Shown: piece by piece, positions 18,018-25,836 of the stretch
Position numbering within the stretch: position 1 is the stretch's first letter
Layout of the letters: every line of letters begins with the position of its first letter
DNA from: Anaerolineae bacterium
Lineage (GTDB): Bacteria; Chloroflexota; Anaerolineae; Aggregatilineales; Phototrophicaceae
Assembly: GCA_022820125.1 (NCBI GenBank)
Contig: JAJEGA010000027.1
Span: 1-64,000, forward strand
DNA length: 64,000 nucleotides
Direction: 5' to 3'
The notes under the pieces: generated by a model
What the model was told of the DNA's origin: nothing
Seen by the model: only the letters and a program-made list of their open reading frames with translations
Database searches by the model: none
Position numbers and translations under genes: made by a program

Positions 18018-18794
18018 CTAATCGGCATGGCGGGCTGTTATGCCGCCGTCAATCACGATTTCCGTACCGGTGATATAGCTCGCTTCATCGCTTGCCAGAA
18101 AGGCAACCAGCGCCCCGATGTCGGCCGGCTCGCCGATGCGATTCAGCGGATGCAGGCTGCGAACGCGCGCTTCTTCTGCCGCCGGGTCATCAGCCGCTTC
18201 AAAAAAATCTATGGCCGGCTGCGTGCGCACCCAGCCCGGGCTGACCGCGACCGCGCGAATGTTATGCCGCCCCCAATCGAGCGCCAGGCTGCGCGTCAAG
18301 CCAAGGATGCCAGACTTGGCGACATTGTAGGGGAAGAAGTTGTACGCCGACATCGTCGCGTGGACGCTGGCGATATTGATGATGACGCCCCCGCTTTGCG
18401 CCGCCATGATCGGCAGGGTGTGCTTGCTGCAAAGCCAGGCGCCCCGAAGGTTCAGGCTCATCGAGCGCTCCCACTCGTCCACGCTCATCTTTGAGGCGTC
18501 GAAGTGCTGATTCTGCCCGGCGTTGTTGACCACGATATCCAGCCCGCCGAAACGCTCCAGATGCGCCGCGATGCCCGCCCTGATATCGTCTTCCGAGCGA
18601 ATGTCAACTTTGACGAACTGCGCCTGATGTCCCGCCTCGTTCAATTCGTCGGCGCTAGACGTCCCGGTTGCCTCATTGATCTCGGCAATGGTCAGGCATG
18701 CGCCATTAAGCGCCAATTGATCGGCGATGCCGCGGCCGATGCCTTGCCCGGCGCCGGTGACAAAAGCTGATCTGTCTTTCAGGCGTTTTGACAT
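18018..18794 (-). CDS. Short-chain dehydrogenase/reductase, first gene of catabolic operon
   Basis: A 258-residue classical SDR: cofactor motif TGAGQGIGRGI, NNAGQNQ, catalytic Ser in INIASVHATM, Tyr in the YNVAKSG motif, and SPGWVRTQPA. The C terminus SYITGTEIVIDGGI is standard. It probably oxidises a sugar, sugar acid or polyol, but the substrate is not encoded visibly. It is the first gene after a strong divergent promoter (18836-18864) and heads the operon with the MR/MLE enzyme, kinase and enolase paralogue. The sugar-type ABC transporter starts 184 bases away in the other direction. Confidence 0.88.
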   Translation of the reverse strand: MSKRLKDRSAFVTGAGQGIGRGIADQLALNGACLTIAEINEATGTSSADELNEAGHQAQFVKVDIRSEDDIRAGIAAHLERFGGLDIVVNNAGQNQHFDASKMSVDEWERSMSLNLRGAWLCSKHTLPIMAAQSGGVIINIASVHATMSAYNFFPYNVAKSGILGLTRSLALDWGRHNIRAVAVSPGWVRTQPAIDFFEAADDPAAEEARVRSLHPLNRIGEPADIGALVAFLASDEASYITGTEIVIDGGITARHAD

Positions 18795-18835
18795 GGGCTC
18801 GTCCCTGCTGCGAAATGCGCTTCCCGCTGGCTAAG

Positions 18836-18864
18836 ACGATAAATCGGCGAGCCGCCTTTGTCAA
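18836..18864 (-). promoter_or_regulatory. Promoter of the SDR-MR/MLE-kinase-enolase operon
   Basis: On the minus strand a perfect -35 TTGACA (18864-18859), a 17-base spacer and -10 TATCGT (18841-18836). It diverges from the ABC transporter promoter, so a regulator binding between them could control both units. Confidence 0.55.
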
Positions 18865-18889
18865 CAACGTCGTCTCGGGCGCGCTCGCT

Positions 18890-18917
18890 TTGACAAAATC
18901 AACGTGGTATGTTAGAA
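18890..18917 (+). promoter_or_regulatory. Promoter of the ABC transporter operon
   Basis: TTGACA (18890-18895), a 16-base spacer and TTAGAA (18912-18917). A second TTGACA at 18945-18950 has no clear -10 partner. An AGGGAG Shine-Dalgarno (18967-18972) precedes the ATG at 18979. Confidence 0.5.
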
Positions 18918-18978
18918 ACCTGCCAGCGGGCATCGTCCGCGCTATTGACATATCTGGTTACTGTTTAGGGAGTTCATT

Positions 18979-20292
18979 ATGCACAGGAAATTAGTTAGTC
19001 GACTTTTGCTCGCTGCAATGATCTTGCTTTTGATTGGCGCGCTGCCACTCATGGCGCAGGACGACGGTGAAGTGCAAGAGCTCGGCACGGGCGAGATTGA
19101 AATCAACTTGTGGAGCGGCCTTGGCGGGCCTGATGGTCAATCCATGACCGACCTGATCACGCGCTTCGCCGAAGAAAATCCGGACGTCACTATCAATTAC
19201 CAGATCCTGGGTTGGGGCACCTTCTTCGACAAGCTCTCGGCTGCCATCGTCGCCGGCAGCGGCGGACCCGATCTGATGACGCTCTGGCATTCAGTCGTGC
19301 CGCAATACGCCCTGACCGGGCACATCATGCCGGTGGCGGAGCAGATGTTTAACCTCGGCATGCTGGACAAAGACGACTTCAGCCCGGCGCTGCTGGACTC
19401 CGTTACATTCGACGGCGAAGTCTATCCGATGCCCTTCGACAACTATGGCGCGGGCTTGTACGTCAACACGCGCCTGCTGGAACGCGCCGGCATCTCGGTC
19501 GACGACCCGCCGGAAGATGGCGAAGAGTTTCTGGAGTATATCCGCCGTCTAACCTGGGATGAGAATGGCTACAACCCAGGCGACGAGGGTTTTGACGCGG
19601 ACAACATCGCCGTCTGGCCGCTTTCAATCGGCTGGCATCGCATCACGGTGACGCCAGCGCTCTATCAGTGGGGCACGGACGTCGTGACACCCGCGCCTGA
19701 AGCAGAGGTGCTGATCGATAGCGAGGAGGCCAAAGCCGCCGTTCAATACTTCCATGACTTGGTCTTCGAGCACCACGTGCTGCCCGGTGTCAACTGGAGC
19801 GGCGAGTTGATGCTGAACGATGGCTTGTCGATGTACCTCGACGGCGCCTGGACCTACAACTTCTACAACACCAACATGGAGGATGGTCAGATTGCCTTCT
19901 GGCCCTACCCGCGCCTGGGTCCCGAACGCGGCTCCACCATCATGTGGTCGCATACGTTGGCGGTCACGTCGAATATTGAACCCGATGTGCTCGAAGCGAC
20001 CATGCGACTGATCCAATTCCTGTCCGATAACTCTAAAGAGCACAGCATCAAGACTGGCATGCCCTCCGCGCGCCTGTCGCTGCGCACCGAAGATCTTGCC
20101 GATCAGATTTGGACCTTCGGCCCCTTGACAACGCAGATGGCGGCTGAGGGCGTTCCTGAATATCAGTCCGAGCGCTTCACCGAAGTCGAGGATATCATGG
20201 GGGCCGCCTACTCCTCCATCTTCACGGGCCAGCAGACAGTAGAAGAGGGGCTGGATGATGCTGCTCAGCGCATCCGGCGCGCGCTGCGCTAA
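18979..20292 (+). CDS. ABC transporter extracellular solute-binding protein, family 1
   Basis: A 437-residue exported binding protein. Residues 1-27 form a signal peptide (basic start, then LLLAAMILLLIGALPLMAQ). No lipobox Cys is present, so it is not an obvious lipoprotein. The mature part matches sugar-binding family 1: INLWSGLGGPDGQSMTDL, VAGSGGPDLMTLWHS, YPMPFDNYGAGLYVNTRLLE, and MYLDGAWTYNFYNTNMED. The ligand is probably an oligosaccharide, polyol or glycerol-phosphate-like compound. It is followed by two permease genes. No ATPase gene is present, so a shared MsmX/UgpC-type ATPase is presumed. Confidence 0.9.
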   Translation: MHRKLVSRLLLAAMILLLIGALPLMAQDDGEVQELGTGEIEINLWSGLGGPDGQSMTDLITRFAEENPDVTINYQILGWGTFFDKLSAAIVAGSGGPDLMTLWHSVVPQYALTGHIMPVAEQMFNLGMLDKDDFSPALLDSVTFDGEVYPMPFDNYGAGLYVNTRLLERAGISVDDPPEDGEEFLEYIRRLTWDENGYNPGDEGFDADNIAVWPLSIGWHRITVTPALYQWGTDVVTPAPEAEVLIDSEEAKAAVQYFHDLVFEHHVLPGVNWSGELMLNDGLSMYLDGAWTYNFYNTNMEDGQIAFWPYPRLGPERGSTIMWSHTLAVTSNIEPDVLEATMRLIQFLSDNSKEHSIKTGMPSARLSLRTEDLADQIWTFGPLTTQMAAEGVPEYQSERFTEVEDIMGAAYSSIFTGQQTVEEGLDDAAQRIRRALR

Positions 20293-20323
20293 CCGATCGA
20301 GCGGATTCAATGCTTTGGAAATT

Positions 20324-20353
20324 CGAGCCTCATCACAATGATGAGGCTCGTTT
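20324..20353 (+). terminator. Hairpin between binding-protein and permease genes
   Basis: A perfect 10-bp stem CGAGCCTCAT/ATGAGGCTCG (20324-20333 with 20341-20350) with a 7-base loop and only three T after it. It is likely a partial terminator or a 3' stabiliser that gives more binding protein than permease, a common arrangement in such operons. Confidence 0.6.
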
Positions 20354-20420
20354 CCCGATATGTGATTGCCTGCGATTGACCGCTTGTTTTGCGGCGGGTC
20401 AACCTTCCCCGAGATGTTGA

Positions 20421-21347
20421 ATGACTTCAAGATTTGCAACTGCGGACAGCGACAGAATATCCAATTGGACGCTGACCAATAAGCGCCGCGAGGCCTTAGC
20501 CGGTTATCTCTTCCTGGCGCCTTACCTGGTATTCTTCCTCGTTTTCCTCGCGGGACCGGTCATTTCCGCTTTCGTCACCGCTTTCGTCGAATGGGAGCTG
20601 CTGCGCGGCACCTACCGCTTCATCGGCTTGGAAAACTTCCAACTGATTATGGAAGACGATCTCTTCTGGATCGCCTTGGGCAATTCGCTCTACTTCGCCC
20701 TGATGACCACAGTTGGCAATGTGGTGGTGGCGCTGTGCGCGGCGCTGGCGCTGAAGAGCATTCGCCTGGGCCACACGCTTTTCCGCATAGCCATGTACGC
20801 GCCCGTTGTGCTCTCTATTTCAGTCATCGGGATCATCTTCAGCCGTTTGCTCGCGCCCTTCGGCTTGCTGAACGCGGGCTTGGAACTGTTGGGGCATAAA
20901 GGCTTCAATTACCTGGCTGACCCAAATTTGGTGCTGCCATCGCTCTCGCTGACGACGATTTGGTGGGGCTTCGGCTTCCCTATGTTGATCTTTCTGGCGG
21001 CGCTCTATGCCGTGCCGGAGACGCTATACGAAGCGGCGCGCATTGATGGCGCGGGCCGCCGGCAGATTCTATGGCAGGTGACGCTGCCCCTCATCAGACC
21101 GGCGCTTCTCTTCATCATCGTCACCCAATTCATCGCTCATATTCAAGTCTTCGGCCAGCCCTATATCATGACCAACGGCGGCGGCCCCGGCTACTCGTCC
21201 TATACCATCGTCCTGCATATCTATCGCAACGCCTTTAGTTACTATCACATGGGTTACGCTGGCGCGATGGCGCTTTCGCTTGGCGTCGTCATGTTTGTCT
21301 TTGCGCTGGCGCAGTTTCGGCTCTTGGGGCGTTACACGGAGTATTAG
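20421..21347 (+). CDS. ABC transporter permease (MalF/UgpA-like)
   Basis: A 308-residue inner-membrane permease with about six transmembrane segments, beginning YLFLAPYLVFFLVFLAGPVI. The cytoplasmic EAA loop that contacts the ATPase reads EAARIDGAGRRQILWQVTLP. It pairs with the permease encoded 9 bases downstream to form the channel. The ATG comes 128 bases after the binding-protein gene, beyond the hairpin at 20324. Substrate specificity follows the binding protein. Confidence 0.9.
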   Translation: MTSRFATADSDRISNWTLTNKRREALAGYLFLAPYLVFFLVFLAGPVISAFVTAFVEWELLRGTYRFIGLENFQLIMEDDLFWIALGNSLYFALMTTVGNVVVALCAALALKSIRLGHTLFRIAMYAPVVLSISVIGIIFSRLLAPFGLLNAGLELLGHKGFNYLADPNLVLPSLSLTTIWWGFGFPMLIFLAALYAVPETLYEAARIDGAGRRQILWQVTLPLIRPALLFIIVTQFIAHIQVFGQPYIMTNGGGPGYSSYTIVLHIYRNAFSYYHMGYAGAMALSLGVVMFVFALAQFRLLGRYTEY

Positions 21348-21356
21348 CCGATCGCT

Positions 21357-22223
21357 ATGCACAGGGACACGCGCGCCATCCTCCTGAAACGCCTGAACAA
21401 AGCGGGCGCCTACGCCTTTCTGGTGATATTGCTGCTTATTGTGCTCTTTCCCACCGTTTGGGTCCTGGGCCAATCCTTCATGCCCGAGGAACAGATCTTA
21501 AAGTGGCCCGTTCAAATCATTCCGCGCGAGCCAACCCTCGACAATTACGTTGAGATTTTCACCACAAAACTATCGAGGCAGGAGCTTTCGTTATTTCGCT
21601 GGCTGTTCAACAGCTTTTATGTGACGACCTCAAGCACCATTGGCGTCTTGCTGGTGACATCCATGGCGGGCTATGCATTCGCGCGCTTGCGCTTTCCGGG
21701 CAAGCAGCTGTTATTCTTCGGCTTGGGCGCGTCTTTCCTCGTGCCCGGCGTCATGCTGTTGATTCCCAGTTTCATGCTCATGCGCGCCCTCGGCTGGATC
21801 GATACGCACCATGCCCTGATTTGGCCGCCGCTGGCTGGTTTCTTCGGCGTCTTCTTCATGCGCCAGTTCTTCCTCGCCATCCCCAGCGAGCTGGCGGAAG
21901 CGGCTGTCATTGATGGCGCGTCGGCCTTCGGCATCTACTGGCGCGTCTTCCTGCCGCTTTCGCGCCCGGCGGTAGCCACATTGGGCATCTTCACCTTCCT
22001 CTTCATCTGGAACGATTTCACCTGGCCCCTGGTCGTGCTCAATTCCGACGAGATGCGCACCTTGCCGGTCGGGCTGGTGGTCTTCCTGGGCGAGTACTGG
22101 AGTTATCAGGGCATCGTCATGGCGGGCGCGGTCGTGAGCTCAGCGCCGGTCTTGATCGTCTACATCATCTTCCAGCGGCAGATCACCCGCGCGGTCATGG
22201 CGACCGGGTTTGGGGGGCGGTAG
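21357..22223 (+). CDS. ABC transporter permease (MalG/UgpE-like)
   Basis: A 288-residue permease with about six membrane spans. Its EAA loop reads EAAVIDGASAFGIYWRVFLP. The N-terminal part has FPTVWVLGQSFMPEEQIL, followed by a periplasmic insert, which is typical of the second permease in sugar ABC systems. It is the last gene of the transporter operon. The next gene converges from the other strand with 15 bases between. Confidence 0.9.
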   Translation: MHRDTRAILLKRLNKAGAYAFLVILLLIVLFPTVWVLGQSFMPEEQILKWPVQIIPREPTLDNYVEIFTTKLSRQELSLFRWLFNSFYVTTSSTIGVLLVTSMAGYAFARLRFPGKQLLFFGLGASFLVPGVMLLIPSFMLMRALGWIDTHHALIWPPLAGFFGVFFMRQFFLAIPSELAEAAVIDGASAFGIYWRVFLPLSRPAVATLGIFTFLFIWNDFTWPLVVLNSDEMRTLPVGLVVFLGEYWSYQGIVMAGAVVSSAPVLIVYIIFQRQITRAVMATGFGGR

Positions 22224-22238
22224 GCTGTTGTTGATACT

Positions 22239-23486
22239 TCAGGCAGCAGGCGAGTCAGACTGCTCGGCGAGCCAGTCTTTATCGACGAGAAGTGCATAGT
22301 CTTGGTGTTCGGCTAGGCTAATCTCCTTTTCCGCAAGCCTAGTTGCGAATTGCATTTCCCATTCAGGCACAGAGACTCCAAGTCGCTCAATCGATTCTAT
22401 CTCGGCCTGAAATCCCTCCAAACGCCTAAAGTTCTCGATGAGTACGTCGCACTTTGCAAGTACAAGCAAATGCGGCGGAATAGATTCAAGACTTGATTTA
22501 CCTAAGGGTGACAGGCGTTTCCGGATTGACAGTCTTTTGACGGAGTCATCTACGTCTTTGACAATGTCCGGATTCCAGAAGTCGTGACGTTCTGCGAACA
22601 AGGTCTCCTGAAGTAGGAATGAGAGGTCGATGTCTCGGTCGCTTAACCACTTCCGAATCCCCACATATCGCCATAGGTCTTCGTCGGAAACGGTATGGTG
22701 AAAGTATATCGCGCGTTTGGTACCGAGCAGTCGGTTTACAGTCAGGCGGAGCATTTTACGATATTCTGCAAGGGGTTCTTGGAGATGCCTTTTCGCATTT
22801 TCCAAATCGTCATTGTCCAAATAACATCTGATTCGTACGGAATCCACTTGCATTGCCTGTGATACGTGCGCCAAAAGATTATCGTTGTCACCTTTAGTTT
22901 GGAGAGTTTCTGCTCGATTCAAGATGAGTATGCGGGCTTGTCTCAATCTGTCTATTGCTTGCCGCGCATAGAATCGCTTGTTTTCAATGTCCCCGGCTTT
23001 GGCTGCCGCTGCCGAATCCTGTGCAGCGTCGATTCCGGCTTGGAGATAGGAATTATGGTCCCTTTGAAGTTCATCATAAATCGCTACTACTTGTTTCTCA
23101 ATTTCATTGAAGCGCTTTAGTATGACGGCCAAAGATACAGCAGAAACGGCTAGGTTTGCGACGCCGATTCCACCAACAATTCCGACGAGATTCGTCAATG
23201 CGCCGAATTGCTGCATAATCTGGTTATGCCGATTGGCGGCAACTACAGCGTCTAAAGCGCCAAAGGCAACACCAGCAAAACCCCCGCTGCCAACATCTAA
23301 AACAGATTTCAATACCCCAGCGGCCAAATCTGAATTGTCGGCGATTTTCGCGCCCTCGCGTAGCCACATAACAACCTGCTTGCTGCCGGTCTCCCGAATA
23401 ACGCCGCCCACTCTTTCCAATGCCCCGGTGGCAAGCCCGCGGACGATTGCTGGCGGAACGTCAAATACAACTTCAAGCGGCAACAT
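22239..23486 (-). CDS. Hypothetical helical protein with a glycine-rich hydrophobic segment; probably acquired
   Basis: A 415-residue protein of unknown function. The N terminus (FDVPPAIVRGLATG, then RVGGVIRETGSKQVVMWLREG) recalls proteins I have seen in cyanobacteria and other bacteria without assigned roles. A glycine-rich hydrophobic stretch (LTNLVGIVGGIGVANLAVSA, then VSLAVIL; about residues 97-123) could insert into a membrane. It is followed by long charged helices (NEIEKQVVAIYDELQRDHNSY onward) likely to form coiled coils. The gene is visibly lower in GC and uses more A/T-ending codons than its neighbours, which suggests transfer. A pore-forming or defence-type role is only a guess. 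Confidence 0.7.
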   Translation of the reverse strand: MLPLEVVFDVPPAIVRGLATGALERVGGVIRETGSKQVVMWLREGAKIADNSDLAAGVLKSVLDVGSGGFAGVAFGALDAVVAANRHNQIMQQFGALTNLVGIVGGIGVANLAVSAVSLAVILKRFNEIEKQVVAIYDELQRDHNSYLQAGIDAAQDSAAAAKAGDIENKRFYARQAIDRLRQARILILNRAETLQTKGDNDNLLAHVSQAMQVDSVRIRCYLDNDDLENAKRHLQEPLAEYRKMLRLTVNRLLGTKRAIYFHHTVSDEDLWRYVGIRKWLSDRDIDLSFLLQETLFAERHDFWNPDIVKDVDDSVKRLSIRKRLSPLGKSSLESIPPHLLVLAKCDVLIENFRRLEGFQAEIESIERLGVSVPEWEMQFATRLAEKEISLAEHQDYALLVDKDWLAEQSDSPAA

Positions 23487-23616
23487 GGTCTATTCCTTTA
23501 GTTTCGGTATCATCAACGAGCGCGTATTTTAGCAACGGACCGGCAGAAGCGCTACGTGCCTGTGCGGCATATGATCATTACTTTGGACTTGGGAACTTCG
23601 ATAAACAAGATAAGAA

Positions 23617-23662
23617 TCTCTGTGTTCTCAGTGTTTCCTCGGAGTCCTCTGTGGTGAAAAAA
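23617..23662. repeat. Double TCTGTGTTCTC / TCCTCTGTGGTGAAAAAA motif
   Basis: Two consecutive related units, TCTCTGTGTTCTCAGTGTTT and CCTCGGAGTCCTCTGTGG, ending in a poly-A stretch. They are related to the motifs at 67, 11673, 14310 and 57799. Confidence 0.5.
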
Positions 23663-23725
23663 TCCACCAAGTCTCCGCAGAGTGCGGTATCCTGGGACTT
23701 TATCACTTCCCTAGGGCGCTCGCGT

Positions 23726-23754
23726 TTGCGACAGCTTACTGGCTGCGATATTCT
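23726..23754 (+). promoter_or_regulatory. Promoter of the first esterase gene
   Basis: TTGCGA (23726-23731), a 17-base spacer and TATTCT (23749-23754). The start would be near 23761, with the esterase ATG at 23799 and a CAGGAG Shine-Dalgarno at 23784-23789. Confidence 0.45.
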
Positions 23755-23798
23755 ATTGACTGATTCCCTGTAACTGCTTGGCGCAGGAGCCAAACCCT

Positions 23799-24746
23799 AT
23801 GTCCTTCACCGACCAAATCGACCCCGAAGTCTTGCACGCCCTCGACACCTACCCGGCTGAGCGCTATATCGCTGTCGGCGACGACCCGCCCAGAGCGCGC
23901 GCGATGACCGAAGCGATCAACCGCGAGATGCGCGCCAACCTGCCGCCGACCGATGTGACCATTAAAGAGTTGACGATCCCCGGACTCGATTGCGAGATTC
24001 CCCTCGCCATCTACCAGCCGCCCGCACCGGCGCCGCGCGGGGGCTTGCTCTGGTTTCACGGCGGCGGTTATATCGTCGGCGTCGAACGCGATGACGCCCG
24101 TTGTATCGAGTTCGCCGAATGCATCGGCTGCACCGTCGTTTCGGTGGGTTATCGCCTGGCGCCGGAATCGACCTACCGCGAAACCATCGCTGACGCCTTC
24201 GCCGCGTTGAACTGGATGGTGGACCATGCCTCCGATTTGGGGATCGACCAGGCGCGAATCGCCATTGGCGGCGGCAGCGCGGGCGGCGGGCTGACAGCGG
24301 GCTTGGCGCACTATAATCGTGACAAACAGGGACCTGATCTCGCATTCCAATTGCTGATTTACCCGATGATCGACGACACGCACGACACGCCCTCCGGGCA
24401 CGAGGATACCTGTCCCACGATCTGGAATCGGGATGTCTCCTTCAAAGCCTGGAAGATGTACCTGGGCGACGAATACGGCTCTGAGAATGTCTCGTCTTAT
24501 GCGGCTGCTGCGCGCGCCAAAGACCTAACGAACCTGCCGTCGGCGCTGGTGACGGTCGGCGCGATGGACCTCTTCCGCGATGAGAACATTGATTACGCGC
24601 AGCGGTTAATGGCGGCTGGCGTCCCCACCGATTTGCAGGTCTTCGCCGGCATGTTCCACGGCGCGGAGATGCTTGTGCCTGAGGCCGCCGCCAGCAAGCA
24701 GATGCGGCTGGGATATCTGACTTCGCTGAAGCGCGCCATCGGCTGA
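23799..24746 (+). CDS. HSL-family alpha/beta hydrolase (esterase), tandem copy 1
   Basis: A 315-residue carboxylesterase of the hormone-sensitive-lipase family. The oxyanion motif is HGGGYIVG, the nucleophile elbow GGGSAGGG, the acid in GAMDLFRDENIDYAQRL, and the catalytic His in AGMFHGAE. The start used gives the same length as the two downstream copies; an upstream TTG at 23778 is less likely. The three genes are collinear, similar end to end, and separated by about 70 bases each. No signal peptide is seen, so a cytoplasmic enzyme is likely. The acyl substrate is unknown. Confidence 0.88.
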   Translation: MSFTDQIDPEVLHALDTYPAERYIAVGDDPPRARAMTEAINREMRANLPPTDVTIKELTIPGLDCEIPLAIYQPPAPAPRGGLLWFHGGGYIVGVERDDARCIEFAECIGCTVVSVGYRLAPESTYRETIADAFAALNWMVDHASDLGIDQARIAIGGGSAGGGLTAGLAHYNRDKQGPDLAFQLLIYPMIDDTHDTPSGHEDTCPTIWNRDVSFKAWKMYLGDEYGSENVSSYAAAARAKDLTNLPSALVTVGAMDLFRDENIDYAQRLMAAGVPTDLQVFAGMFHGAEMLVPEAAASKQMRLGYLTSLKRAIG

Positions 24747-24788
24747 GCGCGATGCTTCGGTCGAGCATTGCGCGGCGTATACTTATCC

Positions 24789-24802
24789 AATCTGATCAGA
24801 TT
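24789..24802. promoter_or_regulatory. Perfect palindrome AATCTGATCAGATT upstream of esterase copy 2
   Basis: A 14-base perfect palindrome just before the Shine-Dalgarno of the second esterase. The surrounding 60 bases are conserved before the third copy (about 25772-25836), where the palindrome has decayed to GATCTAATGAGATT. It could be an operator or simply part of the duplicated unit. Confidence 0.4.
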
Positions 24803-24817
24803 TGAAGGAGCAGCCCC

Positions 24818-25765
24818 ATGTCCTTCCTCGACCAAGTCGACCCCGAACTCGTCCACGCAGTCCACTTGATGCCGGCTGAGCGCTTTGCCGCTATCGGAGA
24901 AGATGTGCCCAAAGCGCGACAAATGACGGAAGAGTACCAAAGTAGATTGCGGGGCGCGCTGCCATCTACTGACGTGACGATTGAAGAGACTGCCTTCGCC
25001 GCACCAGACCGCGACATTCCCGTGGTCGTCTATCAGCCGACGAATCCGGCGCCGCGCGGTGGACTGCTGTGGATGCACGGCGGCGGCTACATCGTGGGCA
25101 CGGCCCGCGCTGACTATCACGGTTTTGGCTTCGCCGAGCGCGCGGGCTGCACGGTCGTTTCGGTGGATTATCGCCTGGCGCCCGAATCGACTTACAAAGA
25201 AAGCATCGCCGATTGTTTCGTGGCGCTGAACTGGATGGTGGAAAATGCGTCTGAATTGGGAATAGACTGCGAACGCATCGCCATCGGCGGGGGCAGCGCG
25301 GGTGGTGGCTTGACCGCTGGGCTGGCGCATTACAACCGTGACCGCGGCGGTCCGGCGCTGAGGCTGCAGCTGCTGCTTTACCCGATGATCGACGATACCC
25401 ACGACACGCCATCGGGGCATGAAATCACGCATCCCACGGTTTGGCATCGCCAGGTGTCCTTCGAAGCCTGGAAGATGTACCTGGGCGACGAATTTGGCTC
25501 AGAGAATGTTTCGCCTTATGCGGCGGCGGCGCGCGCAACCGATTTCAGCAACTTGCCGCCCGCCTTCGTCAGCGTGGGCGCGCTGGACTTGTTTCGCGAC
25601 GAGAACATCGATTACGCGCAGCGCTTGATGGCGGCTGGCGTGCCGACGGATTTGCAGGTGTATCCGGGAATGTTTCACGGCGCCGAGGTGTCAGCGCCAG
25701 AAGCGGCGGTCAGCAGGCGGATGCGGCTGGCTTATCGCGATGCGCTGAAACGCGCCATCGGCTGA
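24818..25765 (+). CDS. HSL-family alpha/beta hydrolase (esterase), tandem copy 2
   Basis: A 315-residue paralogue of the neighbouring esterases with an intact catalytic set: HGGGYIVG, GGGSAGGGLTAG, GALDLFRDENIDYAQ and PGMFHGAE. The cap region differs from copy 1 (for example YQSRLRGALPSTD) while the core is nearly unchanged, which suggests different acyl or alcohol preferences. A GGAG Shine-Dalgarno stands 7 bases before the ATG. The upstream segment is a duplicate of that before copy 3, so gene and leader duplicated together. Confidence 0.88.
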   Translation: MSFLDQVDPELVHAVHLMPAERFAAIGEDVPKARQMTEEYQSRLRGALPSTDVTIEETAFAAPDRDIPVVVYQPTNPAPRGGLLWMHGGGYIVGTARADYHGFGFAERAGCTVVSVDYRLAPESTYKESIADCFVALNWMVENASELGIDCERIAIGGGSAGGGLTAGLAHYNRDRGGPALRLQLLLYPMIDDTHDTPSGHEITHPTVWHRQVSFEAWKMYLGDEFGSENVSPYAAAARATDFSNLPPAFVSVGALDLFRDENIDYAQRLMAAGVPTDLQVYPGMFHGAEVSAPEAAVSRRMRLAYRDALKRAIG

Positions 25766-25836
25766 ACTTGATGCTATAGTCGAGCAATGCGCAGCGTAAA
25801 CTTATCCGATCTAATGAGATTTGAAGGAGCAGCCCA

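Larger units (their letters stand above)
23487..23798. other. Intergenic stretch with TCTGTGTTCTC repeats and esterase promoter
   Basis: No gene is visible. It contains a double copy of the TCTGTGTTCTC...CCTCTGTGGTGAAAAAA motif (23617-23662) and a promoter for the esterase genes (23726-23754). Confidence 0.5.
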
